A stretch of 16,311 nucleotides of DNA from Bacteroidales bacterium (GTDB lineage: Bacteria > Bacteroidota > Bacteroidia > Bacteroidales > P3), in contig JAITVC010000114.1 of NCBI GenBank assembly GCA_031286005.1, positions 1 to 16,311 of the forward strand, written 5' to 3'. Positions within the stretch are counted from its first letter, which is position 1; the number at the start of each line of letters is the position of its first letter. The notes beneath the pieces were generated by a model that saw only the letters and a list, made by a program, of their open reading frames with translations, was not told where the DNA came from and did not search any database. The position numbers and the translations under genes are program-made. This document shows positions 15,519-16,311 of the stretch, piece by piece.

Positions 15519-16311
15519 TTAGCAAACGCCCAATTCAATCATTGCATCGGCCACTTTAATGAAGCCTGCGATATTCGCACCTTTCACGTAGTTGATGTAA
15601 CCATCGGCTTCTTTACCGTATTTTACACAGTTTTCGTGAATGTCATTCATAATTTGGTGCAATTTGGCATCCACTTCTTCCGGAGTCCAGCCTAAGTGAG
15701 CCGCATTTTGTGTCATTTCAAGACCAGAAACACTCACACCACCGGCATTAGCAGCTTTACCCGGAGCAAAAATAACTTTCGCTTTTTGCAATTCGTGGAT
15801 AGCATCTGCCGTGCAACCCATGTTCGAGATTTCGCCAACGCACATAACGCCGTTTGCAATAAGTTGTTTAGCATCGTCGCCGTTCAATTCGTTTTGGATA
15901 GCGCAAGGCATAGCAATGTCCACTTTGCATTCCCAAGGTTTTTTACCGGCAAAGAATTTAGCGGTTTTATATTTGTCGGCAAACGGTGCAACCACGTTGT
16001 TACGAGTTTGCAACAATTCGTTCATATAGTCGATTTTTTCGCCTGCGATACCGGCTTCGTCATAGATATAACCATCCAGGCCGGAGATGCAAACCACTTT
16101 AGCGCCGAGTTCGGTAGCTTTCATCGTAGCGCCCCAAGCCACATTGCCAAATCCGGATACGGCAACTGTTTTACCTTTAATGTCTTTTCCGGCTTGTTTC
16201 AACATGTTTTGAACGAAGTAAACACCACCAAAACCGGTTGCTTCCGGACGAAGGATAGATCCGCCCCAAGTGCGACCTTTTCCGGTCAATACGCCAGTGT
16301 TTTCGTCCATT
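15519..16311 (-). CDS. gdhA: NADP-type glutamate dehydrogenase, 3' part (cut by window end)
   Basis: Interconverts 2-oxoglutarate plus ammonia and glutamate. About 264 C-terminal residues are present of roughly 445 expected; the N-terminal substrate domain with the catalytic lysine lies beyond 16311, and the ATG at 16308-16310 is an internal methionine. Visible are GKGRTWGGSILRPEATGFG, the coenzyme-binding GKTVAVSGFGNVAWGA, DIAMPCAIQNELNGDDAKQL, GEISNMGCTADA, FAPGKAANAGGVSVSGLE with MTQNAAHLGWTPEEVDAKL, and the end KGANIAGFIKVADAMIELGV. These match the hexameric class I enzymes of the GdhA type. Cofactor choice is inferred from overall resemblance to NADP-dependent members and is not proven by this fragment. 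A hairpin terminator follows the stop. Confidence 0.95.
   Translation of the reverse strand, partial: MDENTGVLTGKGRTWGGSILRPEATGFGGVYFVQNMLKQAGKDIKGKTVAVSGFGNVAWGATMKATELGAKVVCISGLDGYIYDEAGIAGEKIDYMNELLQTRNNVVAPFADKYKTAKFFAGKKPWECKVDIAMPCAIQNELNGDDAKQLIANGVMCVGEISNMGCTADAIHELQKAKVIFAPGKAANAGGVSVSGLEMTQNAAHLGWTPEEVDAKLHQIMNDIHENCVKYGKEADGYINYVKGANIAGFIKVADAMIELGVC

Noticed and set aside
1..16311. A hidden defence, mobile or biosynthetic system
   Set aside because: Every long open frame that is not a shadow belongs to a recognised housekeeping or secreted-enzyme family; I saw no toxin-antitoxin pair, transposase, retron, CRISPR repeat or integrase.

Overview
The window reads as chromosomal DNA of a Bacteroidota bacterium, most likely order Bacteroidales. 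Reasons: the five apparent transcription-unit heads carry the bacteroidete -7 box TAnnTTTG; the bamD-rpoZ-coaBC order and the divergent omega subunit are typical of the group; one secreted protease ends in a type IX secretion (T9SS) sorting domain; there is a THUMP-like-domain methyltransferase and a Na+-type membrane pyrophosphatase. Base composition looks to be in the low 40s % GC (by eye). The standard genetic code fits, since TGA is used as a stop. No tRNA, rRNA, CRISPR array, prophage or IS element is visible.

Layout. 1-2803 (minus): bamD, rpoZ, coaBC and the 5' part of pyrB form a tightly packed unit (gaps of 9, 1 and 4 nt) from a promoter that lies on top of the bamD start codon. 2870-3593 (plus): mtgA, divergent from bamD, with its own -7 box. 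3596-8161 (minus): rmuC, an exported M28 peptidase and the cytosolic dipeptidase pepD form a three-gene unit read from a promoter about 95 nt upstream of rmuC. 8038-8382: the only gene-free stretch over 300 nt, holding the rmuC promoter and leader, a 12-bp palindrome, a triplet of 11-bp repeats and the hppA promoter. 8354-12121 (plus): hppA and pyk (pyruvate kinase), separated by 82 nt containing a perfect 22-bp palindrome. 12114-15439 (minus): a T9SS-exported M6 metalloprotease and a THUMP-like methyltransferase joined by a TAATG stop/start overlap. 15462-16311 (minus): a hairpin terminator and the 3' part of NADP-type glutamate dehydrogenase, cut by the window edge.

Functionally this is housekeeping: pyrimidine and CoA synthesis, outer-membrane protein assembly, RNA polymerase, peptidoglycan glycan synthesis, peptide catabolism, PPi-driven ion pumping, glycolysis and ammonia assimilation. 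Peptide use and glutamate metabolism fit an amino-acid-consuming anaerobe (inference).

I found no convincing new multi-gene system. The most unusual signal is a set of four short palindromes with TAGGGG...CCCCT(A) or GTAGAG...CTCTAC ends. Two lie between genes. The other two lie inside the coding sequence of the THUMP-like methyltransferase, both beginning at the first base of a GTA codon.
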